A stretch of 64,000 nt of DNA from Ipomoea triloba (GCF_003576645.1 NC_044925.1:1499097-1563096), one strand, 5' to 3'; numbered from the stretch's first letter, positions 10,662 to 21,128 are shown. The notes: generated by a model not told the origin, from the sequence alone. Program-made: numbers and translations.

Positions 10662-10940
10662 TGTTAGGACTCTAGTCCCCTAATTGTAGATGGTTTCTAC
10701 CTCATGAGTTTATTATATGTAATGTGTAACCTATTTCAGTTAAAGTTGAAGAAACATGTTCTCATATGGTATCAGAGTTTAGTTCCTAATGACCGACGCA
10801 AACAACAGTACTGCTAGGATAGTTCTGAGCGGATTGTCTCTACGAACTCTAGTCCCCTAGTTGTAGATGGTTTTTACCTCATGAGTTTATTATATGTAAT
10901 GTATACTTATTCCAGTTAATGTTGAAGAAATCTGTTCTCA
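10662..10940 (+). mobile_element. TRIM-like miniature LTR element
   Basis: Two direct repeats of about 100 bp (10662-10764 and 10842-10940), both containing ACTCTAGTCCCCTA, ACCTCATGAGTTTATTATATG and GTTCTCA, flank about 80 bp. The primer-binding site TGGTATCAGAG (10767-10777), complementary to initiator tRNA-Met, follows the first repeat at once. No protein is encoded. The matching SOT8 flank near 37840 lacks the element, and GTCCA on both sides is a possible target duplication, offset by 2 bp on the right. This is the architecture of terminal-repeat retrotransposons in miniature. Confidence 0.6.
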
Positions 10941-11083
10941 TCGTCCAAAGCTATCACTTTACGTACTAATTAAGCAAAACACAACACATTTAAAAATCAT
11001 TATTACTTTCCCATCAATTAAATTCTTAATTAATGTTACTTGAATTTATGCTTTCAATTTAATAAAATAAAGCATAAGTGCAT

Positions 11084-11375
11084 AAGGTCATCCCCATTTA
11101 ATGAGTTTTAATGGAATTTTGGAATAATAAAAATTTAGGAGGTAGTTTTTTATGATTTTGATGATTTTTTCTCTTGCAAGAGTGGAGATTTTGGTCGTCC
11201 GGTGGGACCCACTGTGAATCAGAATATCTGTGCCTCACATGCATGAGACACAGATTTGGCGCCCAGGCAGGCGCGTGCGGTCATTTTTTCTTCTACCCTT
11301 ATTTCTTCTTTTCTAATCACACCTATAAAAACTTCTCAAAAATCAGACCAAAATCTTCACTATTGAAGAAGGTCT
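11084..11375. mobile_element. MITE, copy 1 of the GC-core family
   Basis: The ends AAGGTCATCCCCATTTAATG and CACTATTGAAGAAGGTCT are imperfectly inverted. The interior has a GC-rich patch (GGCGCCCAGGCAGGCGCGTG on one strand or its near match, about 11260-11280) and TTCTAATCACACCTATAAAAACT, as in the copies at 13370-13713 and 47170-47514. The SOT8 3' flank at about 37965-37985 lacks the element, giving an empty site. Confidence 0.55.
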
Positions 11376-11490
11376 AACAAAGTTTTTTGGATTGGATAAA
11401 ATAAAATTAAAGTACATAAAAGGTTGGGACCTAATTTGTTGTCCTTAACTCCAACAGAAAGTCCTAACCAAGCACTATCAAGATCAAATA
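11376..11490. repeat. SOT3/SOT8 3'-flanking module
   Basis: GGATTGGATAAAATAAA, CCTAATTTGTTGTCCTTAACT and AGCACTATCAAGATCAAAT are shared with 37985-38095 next to SOT8. This ties SOT3 and SOT8 to one duplication event. Confidence 0.7.
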
Positions 11491-11503
11491 AACTCTTTAT
11501 GTA

Positions 11504-11611
11504 TTTCCCTTGGCCATCTCTTGTGCCTCTCGGAGCGAACATGAGTGAACCCCGGACCGTTGAACGGACGGGGAGAAAGACCCTGTAAATTTACAAAAAA
11601 AAAAAAAAAAA
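11504..11611 (+). mobile_element. 5'-truncated SINE with poly(A) tail
   Basis: The body contains TGTGCCTCTCGGAGCGAAC and ends in TTTACA followed by about 18 A. It is flanked by the 13-bp duplication AACTCTTTATGTA (11491-11503 and 11612-11624). The SOT8 paralog has a single related site (near 38093). Target duplication plus A tail identifies retroposition. The same family occurs at 18368-18520 (with tRNA-like head), 30219-30349 and 34227-34331. Confidence 0.85.
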
Positions 11612-11759
11612 AACTCTTTATGTAAGCTCTACTAATTAAATTGAAATTAGAGAATGAAATTAACACAAAGATTGAGTAAACTCTTGGAAAGCATACAATT
11701 TTATTTTTAATGTTGTTCAATAACCCACCTCAACAAATGTTACTAACAAATTAAAGACA

Positions 11760-12149
11760 CTAAATACCATAAACAAATCCAGATTTATAAAATTTCTCTT
11801 TTGTAAGTGCATCAATTCTTTTAATAGCATCATCACTGAAGTGATTTCTATAGTCACCCACTTTTGCTTGTCTAAAAAATGAAGTATAGGGTATTGGAGC
11901 CCAAGTAGTATAATCCTCGGACTTGTTAACCTCATGATTCCTCAAAACCCCAAAGTTGCAACATTTGACTATCTCCTCCTTATCCTCCTCCGCAAAAGGA
12001 CAACCTAAAAACTCAGCCAATCTTTTAACATGAGTTTTCGTATCATCATTTAACTCTTCATAGGTAATAAAGAAGAATTTACTAGGATTCTTCAAACTAA
12101 CCATTCTGTACCCCACTACATCCTCATAGTAAGGTCCGGCCGGGACAAT
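11760..12149 (-). pseudogene. SOT3: C-terminal half of a sulfotransferase
   Basis: Encodes the last 130 or so residues of a SOT, from PAGPYYEDVVGYRM through KFFFITYEEL to FRQAKVGDYRNHFSDDAIKRID and the normal stop. The P-loop, catalytic histidine and 3'-phosphate serine are gone. Similarity breaks at 12149 exactly where an LTR-type element begins (TGATGAG), and the 5' half is not found on the element's far side. Closest to SOT8 (shared YTTWAP.PYTSFF and GDYRNH). No promoter. The ATG at 12116 is an internal methionine. Confidence 0.85.
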
Positions 12150-13361
12150 TGATGAGTATAATTGTGAGTGTAAAAAGAGGGTGTAAATGTCGTTCCGCTG
12201 ATGATTGGGGCTATGGCACGTATTGTGTGAATTATTAAATTCTAGGCACTGAAGTATTGGAATTCACTAGAATCCAAGTAAACTAAAATTAAGGAATGGA
12301 ATAAAATAACATATGCAAATAAAATAAGGAATAAACTATATGATAAAAGAATGGGTCAGATTAGGGGTATTGCAATCTTGATGCTCTAACAATCTCAAAA
12401 TTAGGGAAAAACAATTAACCAAGGGATTTATTGGCAATGCACTGAAGATTCAAGTCAGCTACTTTCGTAATCAATAACAAGAATTAGGCTAAGATTGCCC
12501 CACTTTCGTGATGCATCAATCATAACCTTAAACACAAAAGCATTATAAGCCCCCAAATTACCCATATTCTCATAGTAGGAAAAATTGGGTTGAAATTGGT
12601 TAGGCTTAGTCTTTCACCCAACTTTCGTTTGTATGAAATCCTCTCCAAAACAAATCGATAAAAGTTGCGCATCAATTATCAATAAGAGGAAAATATAATC
12701 CAATTCAAACATAAAACCCTAGATCAATAAATTATCCCTTTATGCAATAATTATAAACCTAGCATCAAGAATAGCAATAGAACCCTAATCCAAACCCAAA
12801 AGCTAACTACTCATGCATCATAAAAGTAAATAAAACAAAGCAATAATGAATAACCATAAACATAGCAAGAAATCTGAGAAGAAAGTAAATAAAGGAATAA
12901 GAGAACTTTACTGATGAATAACAAATCCAACTTCAATCCGAGATTCCAAGCTTGAAATTAAATAATCTAATATAAAACTAATCTAAACTATGCTAGGGAA
13001 ATATAAAGAGAAGGGGAAAAATAAACTAAAACTAACTAGGGTTGGGAACTCTGTAAGGGAACTTCTTAAATTGTAGAGAATATGTAGAATATATAGGAGA
13101 TAGATGGACATTGGCCCATGAGACAACTTCCAATTCTTTTCCAATTCTTATTCTTGTTTTCTATTCTTTCTTGGTAATTTCCTTTTCTTCCAAAACTTGT
13201 CCAAACTGCTCCAAAATTCTTCATTTGCTGCTCCTTGTGGATAATTCAACTCTTGGGATAATATAACACACAAAAAATTCTCAATTTCATTAGGATAAGG
13301 AAAATAAGCAACAAAACAACTAAAATAAGGGGTGAATTATTGTACAAAATAGTATATATCA
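12150..13361. mobile_element. LTR-type element (solo LTR or TRIM/LARD remnant)
   Basis: Starts TGATGAGTATAATTG and ends GTATATATCA, the TG...CA ends of an LTR. It is non-coding and resembles in layout the solo LTR at 43499-44941: TCGTTCCGCTGATGATTGGGG near the start, ACTTTCGTGATG-type phrases, and AACAAATCCAACTTCAATCC. No matching 5-bp duplication flanks it. With the missing SOT3 half, this suggests a deletion or recombination after insertion. Confidence 0.5.
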
Positions 13362-13369
13362 ATTATCAA

Positions 13370-13713
13370 TGCATATTTGAGAGAATAATGTCAGAAATTT
13401 GCCACATGGATGGAGAGAGAAGAGGAAAGAGAAAGGTTTGGGTTCATCTGCTATAACCAAGTTCATGGAACAGTAAAATAGCAGACATGCATTTATTATC
13501 ATTGGCTGCTGTGCGCGTATGGCGCATAGCAGCCGCCCATGCGAGCGCGTGCAGTGCACGCGTCAAGCGCGCCTGACGCATTGATTGATTTTTTTTTTTA
13601 ATATCAGATTTGTTTGTTTTTTTTTTATCTTCTCCCATTTTTCTCTTTCCTAATCACACTTACAAAAACTCCTCAGTTACCGTGAAATAACTCCATTGAT
13701 GAGGATGCTCTTA
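13370..13713. mobile_element. MITE, copy 2 of the GC-core family (left end lost)
   Basis: The right end GAGGATGCTCTTA and the preceding CTTTCCTAATCACACTTACAAAAACTCC match the MITE at 47170-47514. The core GCGCATAGCAGCCGCCCATG and GCGAGCGCGTGCAGTGCACGC (about 13520-13560) is GC-rich and self-complementary. The left inverted end is absent, probably removed with the neighbouring LTR element. Confidence 0.5.
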
Positions 13714-13729
13714 CACCACTTACAAGCTA

Positions 13730-14545
13730 CATTTAATTACCAAAAGATTAAAAAAAAAGTAAAAAACTAAAAAAATAATAAAAATCAGCGCCTAACGTCT
13801 TTTTCAACTTGATACACACACTTACACCACTTACATGCTACATTTAATTACCAAAAAACTAAAAAAAAAAGTATTTTTTTTTCAAGAAAAAGAACTTTAT
13901 TAATCAAGCAAAATAAAATGTTTAACAAATAATAATGGCCCAAAAGTGACCATAAAACAAACTTATGCCTAAAGAAGAGGCCCAAACTAGACAAAATGAA
14001 TAAATAAAGGAATGAACTCAAGCCCAAAAAAAGAGGTCCACGCCTAAAGAATAGAAACAAATAAAATAAAGAAAGGCTCAAGCTAATGCCCAAACTTAAA
14101 GAATGAAATATTTAATTTGAAATAATAAATACAGAAATGCAGGTGCAGGATCCTCTAATAGCTCAAGTCTTCCTGTCAGCACTTGAAAATCCGGTAGCAT
14201 AACGGCAGGACATGGACATATCAACCCTGTTAGGAACTGTCAAACAGACCATATAACACAAGAGACACACATGCTGCCATAAGAAAGTAAGGGACACATG
14301 GTCCCATCGAAAGTTGACTTAATTTTTAAAATTAGGACTTAGGCTTTTACTTTTTCTTTTATTATTAAAAATTGCACTAATTTAACACGAGTTGATCGGG
14401 GACGGAAAAGTCGTGCCTAATTCTCCTCGGAGACGGAGATGGAGAATATTTCCAATTCTCCACTAGAGATGGGCTAGCTCGAAATTAAATGGATTGGCCG
14501 AATTGACATCCCTAATTATTTCCTCTTCTGGATACTATGATCTCC
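13730..14545. repeat. Dispersed non-coding repeat, copy 2
   Basis: Same block as 4560-5215 and 46190-46720. It is preceded by ACACTTACACCACTTACA, present twice at 13711-13735 and 13820-13845. Poly-A/T runs at 13860-13880 precede TTTATTAATCAAGCAAAATAAA. Reads out to GAGTTGATCGGGGACGG and the SOT flanking module. No gene. Confidence 0.5.
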
Positions 14546-14567
14546 AATACTTTAGAGAGATCGACTT

Positions 14568-15032
14568 TGATAGTAAATATACTCCAGGACCGGTCGGATA
14601 CACTCCGGACCCGGTCGGAGGATGTTACGGTTGGGAGCACGGCAGGTCGGGAAGACCGTGGTGAGGTCGGGCATCACGGGCCAAACAGTACCCCCGACGA
14701 CTCATCTGCGACGTAGCATGCCAATGGCTGCCATGTACTCTTTCCCGCTTGGGCGGAGAATGAGGCGGGCGCATGCGCGCCACGTTCCCGCCATGCCGGA
14801 GGCCCGGCAACCGTGCCTTTCCCTCTTATAAATAGCGCATTTATGAGGAGAGAGAGGATCTTTTGGCCGTTTCTAGACTAAGACTTAAAGAGAGCTCGGA
14901 TAATAGGGAAGCCCACTGCCGACCTGCCGAGCCCTTTGAGCCCATACTTGACTTGTAATCGGGTTTGGATCCTTGAGGCAATAAGAGATCGTATTTTCCG
15001 GTTTAACTTGGTATTCGTATTTTACTGTATCA
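14568..15032. mobile_element. Solo LTR, 465 bp, with TSD GACTT
   Basis: Begins TGATAGTAAATA and ends TTTACTGTATCA, flanked by the 5-bp duplication GACTT (14563-14567 and 15033-15037). It has GC-rich GGTCGG-containing repeats (14580-14640), a TATA box TATAAATAG at 14827-14835 and a plausible R/U5 part after it. The empty site is visible in the paralogous module near 6153 and 46750 (AGAGATTGACTT(A/G)GTCTA). Likely Ty3/gypsy type, because an LTR this GC-rich and free of internal sequence points to LTR-LTR recombination. The superfamily is not proven. Confidence 0.88.
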
Positions 15033-15037
15033 GACTT

Positions 15038-16310
15038 GGTCTACTGATGTCTTAAGTTTTCTACTCAAGAGCTCTGTCGGATGACTACTAATATACTGAT
15101 TCTTAAATATTTCGATGCTTGCATCTCAATTTCATGTGTTTGAGCATTTGAGGTCGGTCGATCCTTGTCTACTAGAGTATAACTTTGTCATACATAGGTC
15201 TAATGAGTTATATCTTTACCATTTATATTATATTTCTGTGGGCTAAACTGTTTTGAATCTTATTTTACTTTTCACAAGAATTCTTAAGAATATACACGTT
15301 AATTGAAGTTTTACCTTTTTATATGACTTAACATCATCAAAATTTATTGGACATAATTCCTGACACTTTAGTACTAAGCAAAACATTACACATTTTTAAT
15401 CATGCTTACAAAATGAAATCTAGTAAAATAAAACTTTCTTCAGAAAAAAAAAGTGAATTTGAAGTACAGAAAAGGTGGGGGACTTGTCACTTGTTTTCAA
15501 AAACAAAAAAAGGTGGGGATTTCTTCTATTGTCTTGTAACTCCAATAGAAGGTCCCCACCCAGCACCATCAACACAACCCATGCCATTAAAAAAAATATA
15601 TGAATTTCAATTACATGGGCGACAATAATATGAATTGGCCCCACTTAAAAATCTCAAGTAGGATTTTCCTTATCGAGAAAGGCCAAATCTTTTGCCCCAA
15701 AGTCATTATACTCGGGATCAATCGGATTGCACGCAATGAATAAATAATTGTGGTAACGATCTATTAAGTAAAAAGACTAGTATTTTGTGTTCACATCAAA
15801 ATCCTTCCCACAAAAAGATGAAACTCCTATATTATTATGATTGTCAAGACTCACGCATGATTTTTCTTTCATGACGCCACTATAGTCATTAATAATTGAT
15901 AGCTCATTTATTTATTTAAAAATTAATTTATCATCTAATAAAGTGGGATCCCAGCTTTGCAGGCTAATTAATTTCCTCCATTATTATTTAATTAACATCT
16001 TTCTCTCTTGTTTATCTAGAATTCCATTTCGATCTTTCCAAAAAAGTTGAATCCCCGATCTTAAAAGCCTCTTATGTCTCGGCTCAACAGAATATTTGGG
16101 AGGATGTAAATTATGTTAATTCAGCTAAACCTAGATTTTTGGCTTGAGATTTCTAGGGGAATAGTTTAGAAGTTGATGGAGAAAACAAGCATGAATTGAA
16201 GAAGAATTAAAGCACAAATACAATATTAAGTACAATATAATCTTGAAATGCATACATACATTTTTAAATTTAACAGTGTTCTTGCATATATATGTCACAA
16301 ACTAATTCAA
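15038..16310. repeat. SOT4 3'-flanking module
   Basis: Duplicate of 6150-7290 (see that entry for landmarks). The part from 16050 to 16310, with GTTGAATCCCCGATCTTAAA, AATTCAGCTAAACCTAGAT and AAGCACAAATACAATATTAAG, is the transcribed-side flank common to SOT2, 4, 5 and 9. No independent gene. Confidence 0.7.
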
Positions 16311-16319
16311 TTAAACACA

Positions 16320-17241
16320 CTAAATCCGATAAATAAAACCAGATTTGTGAAATTTCTCCTCAGTAAGTGCATCTATACTTTTGATAGCCTCATCACTGAA
16401 GTAATTTGTATGGTCACCAACTTTTGCTTGTCTAAAAAATGAATTATAAGGAGTTGGAAACCAATCAGGACAATCCTCAGACTTGTTCACCTCATGATTC
16501 CTCAAAACTACAGCACTTGACTATCTCCTCTACTCCCTTATCGTCCTCCTCAGCAAAAGGACAACCTAAAAACTCAGCCAATCTTTTAACGTGAGTTTTC
16601 GTATCATCCTTTAACTCTTCATAAGTAATAAAGAAGATTTTACTAGGATTCTTCAAACTAGCCATTCTGTACCCCAACACATGCTCGTAGTAAGGTCCAT
16701 AAGGGACAGTCCCACGAAGAAATTTCTCCACGGCTTCTTCCAACTCCCATGGCGCTTCCTCGGCCATCTTCCACTTATTGGCGAAATGCCAGAAAGAATT
16801 TAAGGTGTCCTTTGGGTTCCTGGCAACATAAACCACACGACAGCCAGAGGATTCCAAGGTTTTGCCTAGCAGTTGGTAAGGAATATGTGTATGGAAAAGT
16901 GTAGTGGTATCCTCGGACGACAGGTGAGTTGGTGAGTCCGATGATTCTTGGTCTCCATAGACTTGAACTTCTAGGCAAGGGACGAGGTCGTGGGGGTTGT
17001 TGTTGACAAGAGAATGAAGAGAGGAGCGATTGATGATGGAGTAAAGAAGAGATTTGAGCCATGTGGTGCCGGTTTTGGGAAAGGAACTCAAGATTACGTC
17101 GCTGGGACGTGGGTTGAACTCGGCTAGCACTCGGTGAATTATGGGGATATAACGAGGCATGAACCAGAAGCCATTGATCTGCTCTAAATGTTTATCTCCC
17201 CACCATTTCTCTTCTTCTGAGATAGTATTGCTGTTCTCCAT
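16320..17241 (-). pseudogene. SOT4: sulfotransferase broken by an 8-bp deletion
   Basis: Starts at ATG 17241 with MENSN.ISEEEKWWGDK and carries PKTGTTWLKS, THIPYQLLG and RNPKDTLNSFWHF. Near 16505 the paralogs read CAAAACCTCAAAGCTACAGC, while this copy has CAAAACTACAGC, a net loss of 8 bp. The frame ends after 249 residues (KCCSFEES). The remaining 61 codons, with the FRQAKVGDHTNYFSD PAPS loop, stay open in another frame down to the normal stop at 16320. Loss of that loop should abolish PAPS binding. Promoter and TATA box are intact, so transcription may persist. Confidence 0.88.
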
Positions 17242-17286
17242 ATCGAGATTGATATGTTACTCGACTAATAATGCAACGTTATTTTA

Positions 17287-17296
17287 CTATTTATAG
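17287..17296 (-). promoter_or_regulatory. TATA box of SOT4
   Basis: CTATAAATAG on the minus strand, about 47 bp from the ATG, in the conserved promoter block also seen upstream of SOT2 and SOT7. Confidence 0.7.
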
Positions 17297-17399
17297 TGGT
17301 TTGGTTTGAAGAGGGAGATAAATTATCATCAATCGACAACAACACATCATCATCTGATCGTTATCTCTAAGGTCACAACTTCATAGAATTTAAAACCCA

Positions 17400-18570
17400 T
17401 GGCTGTTATGGTGGCAAATTAATTATATCATGGAAGAGAGTCTATTTTGCAGATTCTGGTTCAAAAATAATTTTTAAATTCTGTATTTATATATAGTTGA
17501 GGCATTGTGTACCTACTGTTGACAATTTCTTTATATGTAGTTATCATTTTATGTGCTAGCAATTACGGAGTATAAGTTATTTATTTACATGTACAGAAAC
17601 GATTAAGTAATTATAGAATGTGTGAATTGAAGGTACAAAATTTTTGGGCAAATTCTACAGAGCATTGTGGACCATGGTCCAAAATAGTGTCGTTTATTTT
17701 AATGAAAAAGAAACGACTCTTCCACGTAATTACCTTTGCTTCTATAACATATTTAGTCTCAACACAACTACAGTTTCATTTTATTTCAACTACAGTTTCA
17801 TTCGATATTATACATACAATATTCTTATTACATGAGACATGTTACTGGATTTTATTTTATTCACACTGTATTCTTATTACTTCCTCTGTCTCATTTTATC
17901 TGTCCTAGCTACTTACTATTTATTGGTCAAACCAGCACTTTTTTCTTTGTTTATTTTCTTTAGTATTTTTTTTTTATTTTTAAATTTAAATTTTAGTGTA
18001 GTTTCTAAATATATAAATTTTGTATAATAATATTAAACTTAATATTATAAAAAAATTAGATTAAAAATAATTTAAGTCAAGCCTTGTTAACCGAACCCGA
18101 CACATAAAATGGGACGGAAGGAGTATAAGATTACTAAATTATAATTCTAATTAAACTACGATTTCATTGGACAATATGCACTCAAATATGTGAATCTGTT
18201 ATTCAGTTACATTTTGTATACACTGTAATTTCATTACAACACAACTACAATATCTTTTCAATATAACTATAGTTTCATTTGACAACATACACTCAATATG
18301 TGAAACATAATGTACATTTAGTATAAAAATAATGCACTTTTAATATATTAAAAATGTACATTATACGGTCCGGGGCCCACCCACTTCGCTCCGGGAGGCA
18401 CGGGAGTTGGCCTAGGGAGAATCATCACTTGTGAGAATTGAACCTAGGTTCTCCCGAAATTCCTCCCCACCAAATAGAGCTCACTTGCCACTTGAGCTAC
18501 CCCAGTGGGTATATATTTAGTATATTAAACATATACTTTTTGTTATAATTCACACAACAATAGTGACCAT
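17400..18570. mobile_element. GGACCATGGTCC-family element containing a SINE
   Basis: 17430-17645 matches the repeat at 1840-2480. From 17655 (CATTGTGGACCATGGTCCAAAA) to 18565 (TGACCATGGTTCACACAATA) runs another family member. Its interior has CAACTACAGTTTCATT-type repeats, the complement of the units at 5400-5970. A SINE sits inside at 18368-18520. Open frames here follow the repeat and are not genes. Confidence 0.5.
18368..18520 (-). mobile_element. SINE with tRNA-like head
   Basis: On the minus strand: GGGGTAGCTCAAGTGGCAAG (A box), AGGTTCAATTCTCACAAGTG (B box), then GTGCCTCCCGGAGCGAAGTG, which is the segment carried by the truncated, poly(A)-tailed copies at 11504-11611 and 30219-30349. 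So this copy shows the promoter-bearing head of the family, and the others show its tail. Confidence 0.7.
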
Positions 18571-18579
18571 GGTTCACAC

Positions 18580-19400
18580 AATAATTTGCCCATCAACCCA
18601 CCCCATGCCAATAAAAAGAAATATGAATTGAGTAAAATTATATACACAGCAATAATTGAGTCCCTTATCTTGAATTGGCCCACTTAAAAATCTTAAGTAG
18701 GATTTTCTTATCCAGAATGGCAAAATCTTTTGCCCCAAACTCATTACACCCCTATTTAACATGATGGATGAATTAACAGTCTATTAAGTAAGAGGATGGA
18801 TCAGTGTCTAATGTTACATTCATAAGAAATCATCTCCACAAGAAAGTGAAGTTCCTATATTACGATTTACGATTGTCAAGGCTCAAGAAGGATTTTTCTT
18901 TAATTTTTTCGATGCCCCTACAATTATTAATAATTGATAACCCATTTATTTATTTAAAACTTAATTTATCATCTAATAAAGTGGGATTCCAGCTTTGCAG
19001 GCCATCCATAAATTAATTTCCTCCATTATTATGTAATTAACATCTTCTTTCTTTGTTGTTTATCTACCATTCTATTTCTTTTCGAAAATGTTGAATCCCC
19101 AATTCCAATGACCCCCACGCTCTGATCTAACAGAGCATGTGGAATGATGTAAATCTTGATAACTCAACTGAACACAGAGGTTAAACCTTTGGAGCATAAA
19201 GGTTGGAGCCTGTCCGGCCGCCCCTGCGATTTCTAGGGGAATAGTTTAGAAGTTGATGGAGAAAACAAGCATGAGTTGAAGAAGAATTAAAGCACAAATA
19301 CAAGATTTAGTACAATATAATCTTGAAATGCATACATACATTTTTTTATTTAACAGTGTACCTGATCTTACATATATGTCACAAACCAATTCAATTATAT
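18580..19400. repeat. SOT flanking module (partial)
   Basis: Copies of the SOT 3'-flank: CTTGAATTGGCCCACTTAAAA, TTAATTTATCATCTAATAAAGTGG, then AGTTTAGAAGTTGATGGAGAAAA and AATCTTGAAATGCATACATACA. It leads into a SOT stub at 19409, so it is the flank of a deleted gene. Confidence 0.65.
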
Positions 19401-19408
19401 TAAAGACA

Positions 19409-19489
19409 CTAAATCCCATAAACAAATTCAGATTTGTGAAATTTCTCTTCAGTAAATGCATCAATTCTTTTGATAGCCTCATTATTGAA
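19409..19489 (-). pseudogene. C-terminal stub of a deleted SOT gene
   Basis: About 27 codons of a SOT C-terminus (E-AIKRIDAFTEEKFHKS-FVYGI and stop at 19409), preceded on the 3' side by a normal SOT 3' flank. At about 19485 the coding sequence jumps at TGAA into ACCCCAATCTTAAAGG-type 3'-flank sequence, which then leads to SOT5. So the body of a whole gene between two copies of the flank has been deleted, with 3-4 bp of microhomology at the junction. Confidence 0.8.
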
Positions 19490-19761
19490 TCCCCAATCTT
19501 AAAGGCCTCTATGTCTCAGCCCAACAGAGTATCTGGGAAGATGTAAATTATGGTAATTCAGCTAAACCTAAATCTTTGGCCTGAGATTTCTAGAGAAATA
19601 GTTTAGAAGTTGATGAAGAAAACAAGCATGAATTGAAGAAGAAATAAAGCACAAATACAATATTTAGTACAATATAATCTTGAAATGCATACATACATTT
19701 TTATATTTAAAGGTGTTCTTAAATCATACATATATGTCACAAACCAATTCAATTAAAGACA

Positions 19762-20697
19762 CTAAATCCCATAAACAAATCCAGATTTGTGAAACTTCTC
19801 CTCAGTAAATGCATCAATTCTTTTGATAGCCTCATCACTGAAGTAATTTGTATGGTCACCCACCTTTGCTTGTCTAAAAAATGAATTATAAGGAGTTGGA
19901 AACCAATCAAGACAATCCTCAGACTTGTTCACCTCATGATTCTTCAAAACCTCAATGCTACAGCATTTAACTATCTCCTCCACTTCCTTATCGTCCTCCT
20001 CGGCAAAAGGGCAACCTAAAAACTCAGCCAATCTTTTAAGGTGACTTTTCGTATCATCCTTTAACTCTTCATATGTAATAAAGAAGAATTTACTAGGATT
20101 CTTCAAACTTGCCATTCTGTACCCGAATACATGCTCGTAGTAAGGTCCGTAAGGGACAGTCCCACGAAGAAATTTCTCCACGGCGTCTTCCAACTCCCAT
20201 GGCGCTTCCTCGCCCATCTTCCACTTATTGACGAAATGCCAGAGAGAATTTAAGGTGTCCTTTGGGTTCCTGGCAACATAAACCACACGACAGCCCGAGG
20301 ATTCCAAGGTTTTGCCAAGCAGTTGGTAAGGGATATGGGTACTGAAAAGTCTAGTGGTATCCTCGGACGACAGGTGAGTTGATGATTCCGATGATTCTTG
20401 ATGATGATCTCCGTAGACTTGAACTTCTAGATAAGGTACGAGGTTGTGGGGGTTGTTGTTGACCAGAGAATCAAGAGAGGAGCGATTGATGATGGAGTAA
20501 AGAAGAGATTTGAGCCATGTGGTGCCGGTTTTAGGAAATGAACTCAAGATTACGTCGCTGGGACGTGGGTTGAACTCGGCGAGCACTCGGTGAACTCCGG
20601 GGATAAAAAAAGGCATGAACCAGAAGCCATTGATCAGCTCTAAATGTTTGTCTCCCCACCATTTCTCTTCTTCTGAGTTAATATTGCTGTTCTCCAT
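19762..20697 (-). CDS. SOT5: cytosolic sulfotransferase, main subfamily, intact
   Basis: Single exon, 311 residues, normal length for plant SOTs. Expected to be soluble and cytosolic (no signal peptide or membrane segment). It would transfer the sulfuryl group of PAPS to an unknown small acceptor such as a flavonol, steroid or hydroxyjasmonate. Motifs: KWWGDKHLE..NGFWFMP at 12-29, P-loop PKTGTTWLK at 55-63, catalytic His121 in STHIPYQ, Arg143 and Ser151 in RNPKDTLNSLWHF (3'-phosphate site), KFFFITYEEL, and FRQAKVGDHTNYFSD at 274-288. The usual RKGxxGDWK of region IV is RQAKVGDHT, a change common to the subfamily. ATG 20697 follows a TATA box by 42 bp. Upstream and downstream flanks are complete. 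This is the best candidate for a working enzyme here. Confidence 0.93.
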   Translation of the reverse strand: MENSNINSEEEKWWGDKHLELINGFWFMPFFIPGVHRVLAEFNPRPSDVILSSFPKTGTTWLKSLLYSIINRSSLDSLVNNNPHNLVPYLEVQVYGDHHQESSESSTHLSSEDTTRLFSTHIPYQLLGKTLESSGCRVVYVARNPKDTLNSLWHFVNKWKMGEEAPWELEDAVEKFLRGTVPYGPYYEHVFGYRMASLKNPSKFFFITYEELKDDTKSHLKRLAEFLGCPFAEEDDKEVEEIVKCCSIEVLKNHEVNKSEDCLDWFPTPYNSFFRQAKVGDHTNYFSDEAIKRIDAFTEEKFHKSGFVYGI

Positions 20698-20738
20698 AAT
20701 CGAGATTAATTGATGACTAATAATTCAAAGCTATTTTA

Positions 20739-20748
20739 ATATTTATAG
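20739..20748 (-). promoter_or_regulatory. TATA box of SOT5
   Basis: CTATAAATAT on the minus strand, 42 bp from the ATG. Flanked upstream by the conserved block ending in ACCTAACATCACTGTCTC (20855-20878). Confidence 0.7.
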
Positions 20749-20879
20749 TGGTTTGGTACTTTGGTTTGAAGAGAGAGATAAATTATCCTGATTCGACGAC
20801 AACACATCAAGTGATCCTTATCGTGTAGCGCTGCTGCCATCCACCAAATTAAACTAAGCTACCTAACATCACTGTCTCG

Positions 20880-21128
20880 CATGCCAAGGAACAGAGATAT
20901 AACAATAATGGTGTAGATTTGACATGATTTGAACAAAATTGTGTAGATTCAAAATAGACAATTTTGTGCAAAATACTAATGTCATTATCTTTTTTTTTTT
21001 TTTTTAAAGTATTTGAAAAGAAGGTAATTACACTATATTCTTTATTTTATTTTTTTACCAAAATTTTCCATAAAGTTTTAGGAAAAAAGTAATCATATAA
21101 ACAAAAATTTAAAAATTTAAATAGTTAC
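20880..21128. other. Intergenic spacer, nothing recognised
   Basis: AT-rich, with a T run at 20991-21004. Its first part (GATATAACAATAATGGTGTAGATTTGAC) is shared with the flank of SOT6 near 32098. Confidence 0.5.

Noticed and set aside
14622..14831. Short frames on both strands near 14.7 kb
   Set aside because: They are inside the solo LTR, upstream of its TATA box.
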